A stretch of 64,000 nucleotides of DNA, from the NCBI GenBank assembly GCA_027559495.1, contig JAMXSV010000009.1, forward strand, positions 62,001 to 126,000, read 5' to 3'. Below the pieces are notes generated by a model that was not told the origin of the DNA, made no database searches, and was given only the letters and a program-made list of their open reading frames with translations. A program made the position numbers and the translations under genes. Source of the DNA: Aurifilum marmelostoma (lineage: Eukaryota > Ascomycota > Sordariomycetes > Diaporthales > Cryphonectriaceae). Shown here piece by piece: positions 23,845 to 32,983 of this stretch. The first letter of the stretch is position 1; the number at the start of each line of letters is the position of its first letter.

Positions 23845-25248
23845 TCACTTGTTCAGAGATCCCAGTTTCTCCTCGTCACCAGCCACTTCTCGCCTCATGA
23901 GCAGCAGCGGCCTTCCTTTTGCATCCTCGTCCTGCTCTACCGTCCTCTCACCGTCCCCAAACAGAGGTTTGAACCATCTGTCATAAGCGCCCCATGTGAG
24001 ATGGAAGAAAGTGTCCATGACCAGGGCCAGCCAGATCGGCACCTTGCCATCGTCATCCGCTAACAGCCGCGACAGGCCTAGGTAGAGTATCAACCAGGGC
24101 GAGACCAGTGCCAGGAACAAGAACTGCCCTATAGCCTGTAGACGTGTGGTGATGGTATATGGCTGCAGACTGGCCAGGTATCGCTGGTACTCTACAGGCA
24201 GGTCGTGCTCGGCTGCGCCGTCGACGATGAGCTTGAGGTACCGAGCCGAGGGCTGGGCATATTCTGGGTCGGCACGGACTGGTTGAAGCAGCAAATGCCT
24301 CCACCAGTCTTTCAGTTTGCCTAAGGGGCCATCATTGTCGCCATCGTCGCCATCATCGCCATCATCGTTTCCGTCGTCTCCGTCCCTAGGCTTCTTAGGA
24401 ATTCGAGGTGCGTAGAGGGTGTGGGCGAGGAAAGGCTTCGGGAGTTCAGGGTAGGATGGATCTTCAGGGATTCCAGGCGGCCTGGTCGGGATGGGAATAC
24501 ACGGCACGAGTATGTCCTGATACGAAGAGCCGCCGCCCTCCGTCTTCACGATCGTCGCATAGTCCTCGGGTGTGACCTCATAGACGACACCGATCAGCCC
24601 TCCATCCCACTGAGGATCTCCAGGAGCCCTCTCGCGGGCGAAATCATTGTTATGTCTCCCAAGATCCACTGACAAACCGCTGCCAACAACATTTTGCGCG
24701 GGAGGGGGCAACGAGAACCCAGGTGGTGGGTGTGGGATGACGTCCGAGGGCGGCTCTGGCAGCCCTGGTGGGATCTTGGGCGGCTTGGGGATCTTGCGAG
24801 GGGCGGTGTTGGCAAAGCAGGGCTCCTTGTAGGCTATGCCGGGCAGGTCGAAGGTCAGGCGCAGCGAGGGGGCCGAGACGTTGATGGCCGAGAGGGGACG
24901 GATGCCGCGCTGGCCGAGGAAGGTCTGGGCAGAGAGATTGGAGCCGTAGGCGAGGTAGAGGACGGTCGAAGAGGTGGCGTCGGCGAGATAAGGCGCAGCG
25001 AGGGGCGAGGAGGAGGGAAGAGGCTCTTCAGGGAATGGCTTGGGGCTTGCACGGGCCAGACGATCGTGCGAAGTGCGGCGGAGGGACGAGATTGGTGGGT
25101 AGTCCTGCGATCGAGGTGTGGGCGTGAAGTCGAGGTTCCGTATGCGCCGAAGAGTTGCAGTGCAGGCACAGCTGCTCTTTGGATGTGGTGGCATCAATTC
25201 CGTTGTGTTGCCCTTCTTCATTTTCTTGCTCTTTTCTTTTGAATCCAT
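23845..25248 (-). CDS. Gamma-glutamylcyclotransferase-like membrane protein
   Basis: A single exon of 467 residues, starting at the ATG MDSKEKSKK (25248); the frame upstream lacks another ATG. A basic Ser/Pro-rich N-terminus is followed by the GGCT-fold signature LYLAYGSNLS (YGSN at 101-104), which binds the substrate amine in this family. The domain continues with GGLIGVVYEVTPEDYATIVKTEGG and SYQDILVPC. It is interrupted by a proline-rich loop (about 150-185) and an Asp/Gly repeat near residues 280-300. The motif SARYLKLIVDGAAEHDLPVEY is frequent in fungal members. A hydrophobic helix (FLFLALVSPWLILYLGL) near residue 385 and a second weaker one suggest membrane attachment. The substrate is not known; homologues in fungal clusters act on glutathione-derived compounds. 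Confidence 0.85.
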   Translation of the reverse strand: MDSKEKSKKMKKGNTTELMPPHPKSSCACTATLRRIRNLDFTPTPRSQDYPPISSLRRTSHDRLARASPKPFPEEPLPSSSPLAAPYLADATSSTVLYLAYGSNLSAQTFLGQRGIRPLSAINVSAPSLRLTFDLPGIAYKEPCFANTAPRKIPKPPKIPPGLPEPPSDVIPHPPPGFSLPPPAQNVVGSGLSVDLGRHNNDFARERAPGDPQWDGGLIGVVYEVTPEDYATIVKTEGGGSSYQDILVPCIPIPTRPPGIPEDPSYPELPKPFLAHTLYAPRIPKKPRDGDDGNDDGDDGDDGDNDGPLGKLKDWWRHLLLQPVRADPEYAQPSARYLKLIVDGAAEHDLPVEYQRYLASLQPYTITTRLQAIGQFLFLALVSPWLILYLGLSRLLADDDGKVPIWLALVMDTFFHLTWGAYDRWFKPLFGDGERTVEQDEDAKGRPLLLMRREVAGDEEKLGSLNK

Positions 25249-26273
25249 AATGAATGGATGATTTGTGGGAAGTAATGCTATAGGTATGCAAAGCGCTGAG
25301 GAAGTGAGAGAGGAGGACAAAGAGAGAGGGGGGGGACAGTAAAAGCATATATTGAGTGAGGTTCTGATACTTTATCATCCACCGCCTAGCCAAGCGGCCC
25401 AGGCTGATACAGCGCATGCGTGGCTGGGTGGCCCTGTGAGGTGCGTGGGATGGCTAGTCGCCGCTACGGGCGGATATCGGATCGAACAGGGCTCTGAACT
25501 ACCCCTGCAGACCACTAAAGGCGCTGTCTCTGAGCCTGGGGACAAGCCCTGCTGACAAGCCGTAGGGGTAACTCATGGTCCGTACCTTATTAATGATACA
25601 GTCGGGAATCATCCTTTCGCGAGCCTACATGATTTTAGAGTATTTCAGATGCAAGTAAAATGAATGTCTACGTCCTTCGGGATTTATAGTTAGAATCATT
25701 TGTCATTGTCAATGCGCAACAGACGATGCTTCAAGATAGAGAACAAGAAGCATCCTATGCACTGATGGCCTCAAGAGTCACCCATGCCTTAGGGTTCCGT
25801 ACTTGATACCCGGATAAGCTTGCTCCCTCAGATAAATGACCACCAGAGTGTGTGCGCGATCGACTTCCATTTGAGCAGCTGATCCGGAAGCGATGTCGTG
25901 TATGGCTGTCGAGATGATGTTATTACAACGTTGGAAGCCAGTGGAGTTACTTTCCAAATATCATGTATGTACTACACAGTGCTACTAATCACTCGGTAGA
26001 AGCACCGGTGGACGTCACGTCACTATGCTAATTAGCTTAACTCACGGGACGAATGGGTCCCCTGCAACACGTGGGGTTCATCGACGACGCCTTGGAGGGG
26101 CAGAACTTTTTGCGGGGCATAATGAGACGAGCAGAGACGCCTTGGAAGACAAGATCATACAGGATTGCACTTCACATTGCGTGAGCCAGAACGTCCACCG
26201 ATTCTCAAACAAGACCACAGCTAAACCCATCTTTCAAGCACACATACGAATACATAAATCTCACCTCAAAGCC
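25249..26273. other. Divergent intergenic region between the GGCT-like gene and MRI1
   Basis: It contains two promoters back to back. No coding sequence is supported. A CACGTG palindrome lies near 26068, about 200 bases before the MRI1 start. Confidence 0.55.
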
Positions 26274-27630
26274 ATGGCCAGCCTGCAAGCCATCAAATAC
26301 ACCCGAGGGCGTCTGGACGTGTTGGACCAGCTCAGGCTCCCTCATGAGCACCACTACGACGAGGTGTCGACGTGCGAGGAGGCCTTTGATTGTATCAGGT
26401 CTATGAGGGTTCGTGGAGCTCCGGCCATCGCCATTGTCGCTGCTCTTGCGCTGGCCGTCGAGCTGCAGCGGGGTGCTTGTAGTACGTTCTAAGGAAACCG
26501 ATGAAAATTCACACCTCTGGTCCTTTGAGTTTGATTCTCTACCCCCCGCGCTCATTTATACGCCCACCCCTCTAAGGCGTCCACTGGCAGGGAGGGGCAC
26601 ACACAGACCCACAAGCAAGTAGCAATACTGACATACAATTATAGAAGCTGAATCCGTGGACGATACAATTTCCTACATCGACAGCCGGCTGGACTACCTG
26701 AAGGAATCCCGCCCTACAGCTGTGGACCTCACCAACGCCATCAACCACCTCAAGGCCGCCATCCGCTCGCCGTCACAGGAGACCACCAGTGCCGTTCCCA
26801 CGCCCACGCCAAAGGATGCAGTTCTGGACACTTTCACCGCCACCGCAGAGGCCATCCTCGCCAGGGATCTGCAGACCAACCTGTCCATAGGCGAGCACGG
26901 CGCCGCATGGCTGGCAGAGCAACACAGGGCCTCCTCCTCCAATCAGATCTCTGTGCTCACTCACTGCAACACCGGCTCGCTCGCCACCTCGGGCCACGGC
27001 ACCGCCCTGGGAATCATCCGGACCCTGCAGTCCAAGGGCCTGCTGAAGCACGCCTTCTGCACCGAGACCCGCCCCTACAACCAGGGCAGCCGTCTGACCT
27101 CGTTCGAGCTCGTGTTCGAGGGGATCCCGTCCACCCTCATCACGGACTCCATGGCCGCCGCACTCTTCCGGCTGAAGAAGGCCGATATGAACATCGGGGC
27201 AGTCATCGTGGGCGCTGACCGCGTGGTGCGCAACGGCGATACGGCCAACAAGATCGGCACTTACCAGCTTGCCGTGCTGGCGCGGCACCATGGGGTCAAG
27301 TTCGTAGTCGCGGCGCCAACGACGTCGGTGGACCTGGAGACGGAGACGGGCGAGGGTATCAAGATCGAAGAGAGGAAGGCTGAGGAGCTCACCCAGATCA
27401 GCGGGGCGGTCGTGGGCGCCGACGGGCGCGTGGACGTCAGCACCACGGCGAGGGTGGCCATCGCCGACCAGAGAATCAACGTGTGGAACCCGGCCTTTGA
27501 TGTTACGCCTGCGGAGCTCATCGACGCCATCGTGACCGAGAAGGGTGCCGTGGTTAAGAATGCCGCGGGCAGGTTTGATTTTAGTGGGGTCATGCCTGAG
27601 CGGTGGGCAAAGGTTGTAGGCGGGCAGTGA
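26274..27630 (+). CDS. MRI1: Methylthioribose-1-phosphate isomerase
   Basis: The enzyme converts 5-methylthioribose-1-phosphate to methylthioribulose-1-phosphate in the methionine salvage pathway. Exons 26274-26481 and 26645-27630 (intron 163 bases, GTACGT/TATAG) give 397 residues, normal for fungal Mri1. The start MASLQAIKYTRGRLDVLDQL is typical. The N-terminal part has RVRGAPAIAIVAALAL. The catalytic cysteine lies in LTHCNTGSLATSGHGTALG, and the catalytic aspartate in VIVGADRVVRNGDTANKIGT. PYNQGSRLTSFELV completes the eIF2B-alpha-like fold. The gene is highly GC-rich in the third codon position, as expected for a well-expressed gene. The identity is certain. Confidence 0.97.
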
Positions 27631-27703
27631 TCTGCATATGCCTCCTGAAGACTTGAAAATGCTCGACAGGTGTTTCCCTCTATATCCTAGATTTGTTCCC
27701 TTT

Positions 27704-29059
27704 TTAGACCTCCAGACTGTGTAGGATAAGCTTCTTGTATCCCTCGACGGCTGTCTCTAGGTCGCCGACAGTCAGCGCCTCGTTGTCACCGTGTGCCACA
27801 TGAATAGTCCCAGGCCCATAAAGATATCGAGAATGATTGCCCGCGAGATACGGGATGTCAGTCCCGTAATTGGCGACCAAGGTATCGAAGCCTGTCCAGG
27901 GTGACGGATGGATGTTAGCAAGTAAAAGAGGCAGGCCAACAGGAAAGTCGTGGTCCCAAGGTTCGGACATACCGTCAACATCACAGTCACAGGGCGTAAC
28001 TCCCTGACCCACGGGACAATCCAGGCTCAACGCCTCCTCGTCCACATCCTTCAATATCTCACTGATCCTCTGCACCACAATCTCGTGACCCGTCTCTTGC
28101 GGCTCAACCGCGATCCGGCACATCAAACTGGCCTGGGCATGCGCGGGGACCACATTGAGCGCAACGCCGCCCTCCATCATGCCGACATTGACAGTCGTAT
28201 TTCCGTACCGCTCGCTGCTCCCCAGGTCGGCGTCCAGGACCCTGACCATGGCCCTCATCAACACCTCGTTGGCACTCTTGCCCAGCCACGGGTATCCACT
28301 ATGCGCGGCCTTGCCTGTCGCGGTCACGTCACAGCGTAGCGCGCCCTTGTGCCCACACGCGAGCTTGTTCTCAGTCGGCTCGCCGAACACGGCGGCACGG
28401 ATGCTGAGCGATGACGAGTTGAGAGCGGAGAATACCTTCATGCCGTCGCCGTTAATCTCCTCGCCAGTCACGTAGAGAACCATGACATCCTCGGGCGCCA
28501 GGCTTCCGGAGGAGAGGAGCTCCTCTACGGCGGTGAGCTGGGCTGCGACGCTGCCCTTGGCATCCACGGAGCAGCGACCGGAGATGGTCGTCGACTTGGT
28601 CACGTCGCCCTCGGAAATGGAGTACGGTATGTGAGGCGGCACACAATCTATGTGGCTCGTAACCAGAACCTTTGGATTGTGTGCCTGTCTTGGGTGCTCC
28701 TCGTTCGAACGGGGCCATGCGATGACGTTGAAGCGCTGCCTGTCGGACGGCGTGTTGGGCCTCGGCGGTACGGGCTGGACCTCGTAATTCCATGACTTGG
28801 AGGTGAAGTAATCTACCAGGAATGCACCTGCGTCGTGCTCGAGGCCAGAGGTCGAGGGGATCTCAACGAGATGCTTGTGGAGTGAGAGAAGGCCAGCACG
28901 GTAGGAAGGTGCCGTCGAAACGTCGTCACGATTCGCTTCCAGAGAATTTAGAGGATGGTCCTCGACGATGAGCGGCTGTTGAAGGTGTAAGCTGGCGGCG
29001 ACTGAGACAGCTGCTAGGCTAGAGCTCAGTAAGAGCTGTACCGTGCATCCAGGCAGCAT
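27704..29059 (-). CDS. Secreted/vacuolar M20 metallopeptidase
   Basis: This is an M20-family peptidase related to vacuolar carboxypeptidases and acetylornithine deacetylases, with two metal ions. The first ATG is at 29059 and starts a signal peptide (MLPGCTVQLLLSSSLAAVSV). Metal and catalytic residues are visible: His136 in TSHIDCVP, Asp166 in GRCSVDAKGS, Glu200/Glu201 in TGEEINGDG, Glu227 in FGEPTENK, and the last histidine in HVAHGDNEAL. An 81-base segment (27972-27892) has GTATGT/ACAG borders but is in frame and stop-free. Splicing joins CDVDG-FDTLVANYGTDIP (424 residues). Retention gives 451 residues. The spliced form fits better because the insert breaks a conserved stretch. NxS/T sites agree with secretion. 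Confidence 0.9.
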   Translation of the reverse strand: MLPGCTVQLLLSSSLAAVSVAASLHLQQPLIVEDHPLNSLEANRDDVSTAPSYRAGLLSLHKHLVEIPSTSGLEHDAGAFLVDYFTSKSWNYEVQPVPPRPNTPSDRQRFNVIAWPRSNEEHPRQAHNPKVLVTSHIDCVPPHIPYSISEGDVTKSTTISGRCSVDAKGSVAAQLTAVEELLSSGSLAPEDVMVLYVTGEEINGDGMKVFSALNSSSLSIRAAVFGEPTENKLACGHKGALRCDVTATGKAAHSGYPWLGKSANEVLMRAMVRVLDADLGSSERYGNTTVNVGMMEGGVALNVVPAHAQASLMCRIAVEPQETGHEIVVQRISEILKDVDEEALSLDCPVGQGVTPCDCDVDGMSEPWDHDFPVGLPLLLANIHPSPWTGFDTLVANYGTDIPYLAGNHSRYLYGPGTIHVAHGDNEALTVGDLETAVEGYKKLILHSLEV

Positions 29060-29424
29060 CTTGGGCTTCCAAATGGCGTGTCTGGTTGATGTGGAAGCTA
29101 TCTGCCTCGAGAACAGTGGTCGGCTCGTGAAGTTGGTGAAGAACAAGTACTCTAGGGAACCTGTAGGGATTTGAACTTAAGGCCTGGATGATGTTTATTT
29201 ACTGCCCGGGAAATAGCTGGCCCAGTGACTGACAGCCTGGGGCCGGCGCCGAGGTCGGGCACAGCGGGCACTGATAGGCACTGATAAGGACCATCGACCC
29301 GCTGTAACCGGGTTCTGACTCTGCAAAACCGCCTTAGCAGCGAGGTAACTATGCAAGTACAACATCGTATTCACCTTCAACTCTAACACCCTCCTAACAC
29401 GCATATTTTTCATCCAGTCCAACT

Positions 29425-29690
29425 TCAAGGAATCAGCACAATCTTGCCTCTGCCAGCCGAGCCACTCTGACATGAATCGTATCTCTCTTGTGCCTCAGCC
29501 AATGGCATGACCCTTGAGATCAAGATCTTCCAATCCCCCTTCTTGACAACTTCGGATATGCGAGCGGAACCCTCGCAGTGACGAGTTCCTGCGGTCTCTC
29601 GGCGTGGTCTATATGGTCGAGTATCACGACCTCGCATCTCAGGACAGCTTCGACGCCGTCATCGACACTGTCGGCGTTCATTGTGAAACC
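29425..29690. pseudogene. Relic of a medium-chain dehydrogenase/quinone reductase, split by inversion
   Basis: On the minus strand, 29555-29425 reads EVVKKGDWKILISRVMPLAE followed after a few residues by GRGKIVLIP and a stop, which is the usual C-terminus of zinc-less MDR reductases. Immediately beside it but on the plus strand, about 29564-29690 reads CERNPRSDEFLRSLGVV then DSFDAVIDTVG, the end of the nucleotide-binding core of the same family. In an intact gene the second piece precedes the first on the same strand. The N-terminal GroES-like domain is not found nearby. The pieces therefore look like a gene remnant whose parts were inverted with respect to each other. The strand is given as mixed. 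Confidence 0.65.
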
Positions 29691-30097
29691 GCCGAGGGAG
29701 CACGAGAGCTTGTTGCAGCTGTCACGAGATGGGGTAGACGGTTCGGGAAGACGACGAGGTGGTGATCGCGAGGGGAAGGAGGAACTACAGACTTGTATTA
29801 CGTAGCGGCTGGCGCTGGCGGCTGGGTACAATGCGAGACGGCTGGCAGGTGAGTGATCCTTCTTTCTTCTAGGACAAATAGGTTTCTCAACGCTCAGGCC
29901 GGGATGACATCTGGCCGGCTCCGTAGCCCTTCGGCACTTATGCCATGCTTACTGAGATCTACTATCAACTCATCTGACACGGCATCCCTTTGGAACAGTC
30001 TCGCCCTCAGAACATGAGAGCACCAGCCGCCACTAAACATCCATCCCTTGTAAGTGGAAGCTCCGACATGTCTCGTTGAAAAGTGACGGCGTACGAG

Positions 30098-30104
30098 TAT
30101 AAAG
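30098..30104 (+). promoter_or_regulatory. TATA-like element upstream of the DJ-1/PfpI gene
   Basis: TATAAAG lies about 104 bases before the ATG at 30208, in a plausible core-promoter position. Confidence 0.4.
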
Positions 30105-30207
30105 GAACCAAGAGGCCTGACTGCTGGAGTACACGGTAGATTCTCTACAGGGCGCACATCAATAAACTACCATTGCTTATGCTCAGATCGCATATCTCCG
30201 TTTCATC

Positions 30208-30936
30208 ATGGCAAATGCTAGGACCAATACCGCAGTTCCTTTGTCTTATGGCCTCCTCATCTTTCCTGGGTTCGAAGTGCTCGATGCCGCCGGCCCGATT
30301 GAACTTCTCAATGTTCTTTCAGTGCATATGGGCCATAATGACATCAAGCTGAGCGTGATCGCCGCGACCTTGGATGCGGTCACACCTGCTCTCCCCGGTT
30401 CAGATGTGCCGGGCCAGCACTTTGCTGGAAAGCAACACTATCTTCCGACACACACTTTCGACACAGCCCCGGCTCTCGATGTTCTGATCGTTCCTGGCGG
30501 TCTCGGCACCATCCAGCCAGAGGAGAAGCTCGCTCCCATGGTCGGATTCATCCGAAACGTCTACCAGGGCTCCCTCGGCCACCCGCCGCTGCAGTACATT
30601 TTCAGCATCTGCACTGGCTCTAAGCTGTTTGCAGATGCTGGCATCCTGCGAGGACACAAAGCCACGACAAACAAGCGCTACTGGGACAATGTCACCAAAT
30701 TGACGGACGATACGCACTGGGTTGCCAAGGCACGGTGGGTTACAAGCGGCAACATCTGGACAACCTCTGGGGTCACTGCAGGCATGGATGGCATGGTGGC
30801 GCTGATAGCCCAGATCTATGGAGACGAGAAGGCCGAGGCTGTATGCGACGTGGTTGAGTATCCTCGCCAGAAGGACCGGGAGAACGATCCCTTTGTCCTC
30901 AAGAATGGTTGTCAGGATGTTTTGCCTAGCGCTTAA
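30208..30936 (+). CDS. DJ-1/PfpI family protein
   Basis: A single-exon protein of 242 residues with the class I glutamine amidotransferase-like fold. YGLLIFPGFEVLDAAGPIE at the N-terminus carries Glu23, DVLIVPGGLGT is the second signature, and the nucleophile elbow is FSICTGS with Cys135. The region GHKATTNKRYW and VTSGNIWTTSGVTAGMD matches fungal ThiJ/PfpI proteins related to bacterial isonitrile hydratase. Known activities in this superfamily include isonitrile hydration, glyoxalase and chaperone functions, and the sequence does not decide between them. No signal peptide is present. It sits beside a reductase relic, which may point to an old detoxification pair (inference). Confidence 0.92.
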   Translation: MANARTNTAVPLSYGLLIFPGFEVLDAAGPIELLNVLSVHMGHNDIKLSVIAATLDAVTPALPGSDVPGQHFAGKQHYLPTHTFDTAPALDVLIVPGGLGTIQPEEKLAPMVGFIRNVYQGSLGHPPLQYIFSICTGSKLFADAGILRGHKATTNKRYWDNVTKLTDDTHWVAKARWVTSGNIWTTSGVTAGMDGMVALIAQIYGDEKAEAVCDVVEYPRQKDRENDPFVLKNGCQDVLPSA

Positions 30937-31675
30937 AGCCTCCACCAGATGGATGTTAAGATGACAGTGTAGGGTGTGATCAATGGTGACTTGGTCACTC
31001 CGGGCGACCCACCTGATGGCCTCTAGTCTAGCCCGCCCTATATTTGCAGGACCTAGCCTTGCAAGCTTAGTACTAAATCACTATTCACAATAAAGTTGCT
31101 CGGACCCGTGCTGTTTCTGCATGTCGCCCATGTATATACATATCATGGGTGTCCTGCGTAAGGATATGCTTTTAGAATGTCAAGTTTGATATTATAGCAT
31201 GTCGTTATCGCCCGCAGCAGCGTAGCATTCCTTAGTGGAGCATATGTCATCTTGCATGGCTGATGCTGCCAGGGGTGTGCCAAGTATCTCGAAGCATTTC
31301 AGGATTCCTGGACGACGATCCATGCCGAATCTGCAAGGACCCTGAAATTTCTCAGCGTGGCCAGCAGACGTTGCAGTCCCACAAGCCGCCCCAGAATCCG
31401 GAATGGTGGCGATGAACTGTCAGAGACTAGGCGTATGATGTCAAGGCCAATGTCATCCAATCGTTGCTGGGAAGAGGCCCTGCTTGTAGACAATGGCCGG
31501 GGCCGTTCACAATGACCCATTCAGAGTATCACTTGAGAGCTCAAGGCCATCCCTTTGTCTTATCTTGCAGCTCTTTTGACGCCGAGAAAAGGATTATATA
31601 GAGTCTTATTCGCTCTTTGATGGCCCCGCCAGCAAGGTCTGTTCCTCACTATTTCAAGGCACATGCACGATTTTC
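30937..31675. other. Intergenic region
   Basis: No gene is supported. A TTATATAG element near 31594-31601, about 75 bases before the next start, may be the core promoter of the membrane-protein gene. Confidence 0.55.
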
Positions 31676-32536
31676 ATGATCACCATGTCTGAACCACACA
31701 CACCGCTACAAGAACAATTGCGTTCTGCGCGGCAAGCCTCTACCCGCACTACCACCAGGCGTGAGCACTACCCAGCTTCGACTCGTCGGTCCACGAGGCA
31801 ATATCCGCAACGCAATGCCTCGAGTCGTACGTACACAAGCACAAGGGCCCCTTCGAGGAACTCCAGCCCAAATGTGGCCTCCTCCGCCACTCGCCGGCCG
31901 ACCTACGGTCTGCACAGAGGAGATACGGTGCAGACACAGTACATGGAAATGCTTCTCAGCCTGGACAAGATACCTAGGTTTCACAACATCCTGGCGTCTT
32001 TCTTCGGCTGGCTGCTCCTCGCAGGCTTCGTCGTGTTCCCGGGCACCTTCACGAGTATCCAGAATCTCTCAAAGGATCCGACTCTGTCAGGACATCCTGA
32101 TGCCTCTGCGATATTGGGCGACATCCAGAACCTCCCGCTGTTGATCGTTGCTGCTGTCGTCTGCGGCATCGGAACCTTTGGTCTCATGTGGCTTGCTGTT
32201 CGCTGGCGCAGGAACTACGTCTGGCTGCTGAACAGGATTTTCCTGCCTGGTGCGACCAACGCGGTGGCTGGGCTCATATCCACGCTCATCACGGTCTACA
32301 CGCAAAAAGATGGGGAATGGAGCGTTATGGCGAGAGCAACAGGTGCTGTCGAGGCCGGAGCCCTGATCGTCTGTGGCACTCTGTTTGTCCTCTGCACCTT
32401 GATGCTTCAGTGGGTGAAGAGAAAGCATGCCAAAGAAACAAAGATGTTTGAGGAGGGATACGGGGACGCAGGGATCCTAGAGAAGACCGGCAAGAAGCTC
32501 ATGGCGCCGGCTGTGGAGCCGCAAAGTGTGGTTTGA
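31676..32536 (+). CDS. Four-span membrane protein of unknown function
   Basis: A single exon of 286 residues; an alternative start three codons later (31685) is equally possible. Residues 1-80 are basic and rich in Ser, Thr and Arg. Four hydrophobic segments follow: ILASFFGWLLLAGFVVFPGT (about 105-125), LLIVAAVVCGIGTFGLMWLA (about 155-175), FLPGATNAVAGLISTLITVY (about 190-210) and AGALIVCGTLFVLCTLMLQW (about 230-250). The sequence YMEMLLSLDKIPRFHNI just before the first span appears conserved in Pezizomycotina hypothetical proteins (recollection, not checked). Both termini are expected on the same side of the membrane. The function is unknown. Confidence 0.85.
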   Translation: MITMSEPHTPLQEQLRSARQASTRTTTRREHYPASTRRSTRQYPQRNASSRTYTSTRAPSRNSSPNVASSATRRPTYGLHRGDTVQTQYMEMLLSLDKIPRFHNILASFFGWLLLAGFVVFPGTFTSIQNLSKDPTLSGHPDASAILGDIQNLPLLIVAAVVCGIGTFGLMWLAVRWRRNYVWLLNRIFLPGATNAVAGLISTLITVYTQKDGEWSVMARATGAVEAGALIVCGTLFVLCTLMLQWVKRKHAKETKMFEEGYGDAGILEKTGKKLMAPAVEPQSVV

Positions 32537-32983
32537 GGATAAAGGAAGGATCAAGAGCCTGCTGGCCAGGCCTTTTTTCTTCTTCTTTTTGTGTTTTCCT
32601 ACAATTCTGATACCCGGATCGCCAGTATTTTAGCAGCGCACAAGCGAGTAACGTTCAATCTCAATAATTCGACTTCATGTCCCACGAATGACAACTGTCT
32701 CGGCCAATGTGCTCTGTGAGGTGTCAATAACTACACCATTTGAGAAATTCGACAAAGTTCTTCTTGCTTATATCACCCCATAAGGAAATTTTGAGCAGGT
32801 AATTGATCAAGGCATCATTATAAATTTCTTCATTTGATTGGTCGCGTAATCATTGGTGCACTCGTAGGGTTTCTTTGAAAAGCCTCCGAAGCTGATTTTG
32901 ATGACTACTAGCTGAGACCCTCTCTATAAAAGTTTGGAACTGGCCGCGGCTCATACCTCGCATTCCATCCTAGCCGTCTATGA
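32537..32983. other. Promoter region of the MFS exporter
   Basis: AT-rich spacer of 447 bases. It ends with a good TATA box at 32925. Confidence 0.6.
32925..32932 (+). promoter_or_regulatory. TATA box of the MFS exporter gene
   Basis: TATAAAAG, a full consensus, lies 52-59 bases before the ATG at 32984. Confidence 0.55.

Larger units (their letters stand above)
29060..30207. other. Intergenic region containing a reductase relic
   Basis: It holds the promoter of the M20 gene, two fragments of a decayed medium-chain reductase described separately (29425-29690), and the promoter of the DJ-1-like gene with a TATA-like element. A 10-bp direct repeat GGCACTGATA occurs near 29268-29285. Confidence 0.6.

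Noticed and set aside
25249..25320. N-terminal extension of the GGCT-like protein to 25320
   Set aside because: The extension starts at TTG; the first ATG is at 25248 and has a good context.
29060..29146. N-terminal extension of the M20 peptidase to 29146
   Set aside because: It begins with TTG, and the ATG at 29059 starts a proper signal peptide.
29165..29185. Reverse-strand GTTCAAATCCC resembling a tRNA T-loop
   Set aside because: The T-stem does not pair and no cloverleaf surrounds it.
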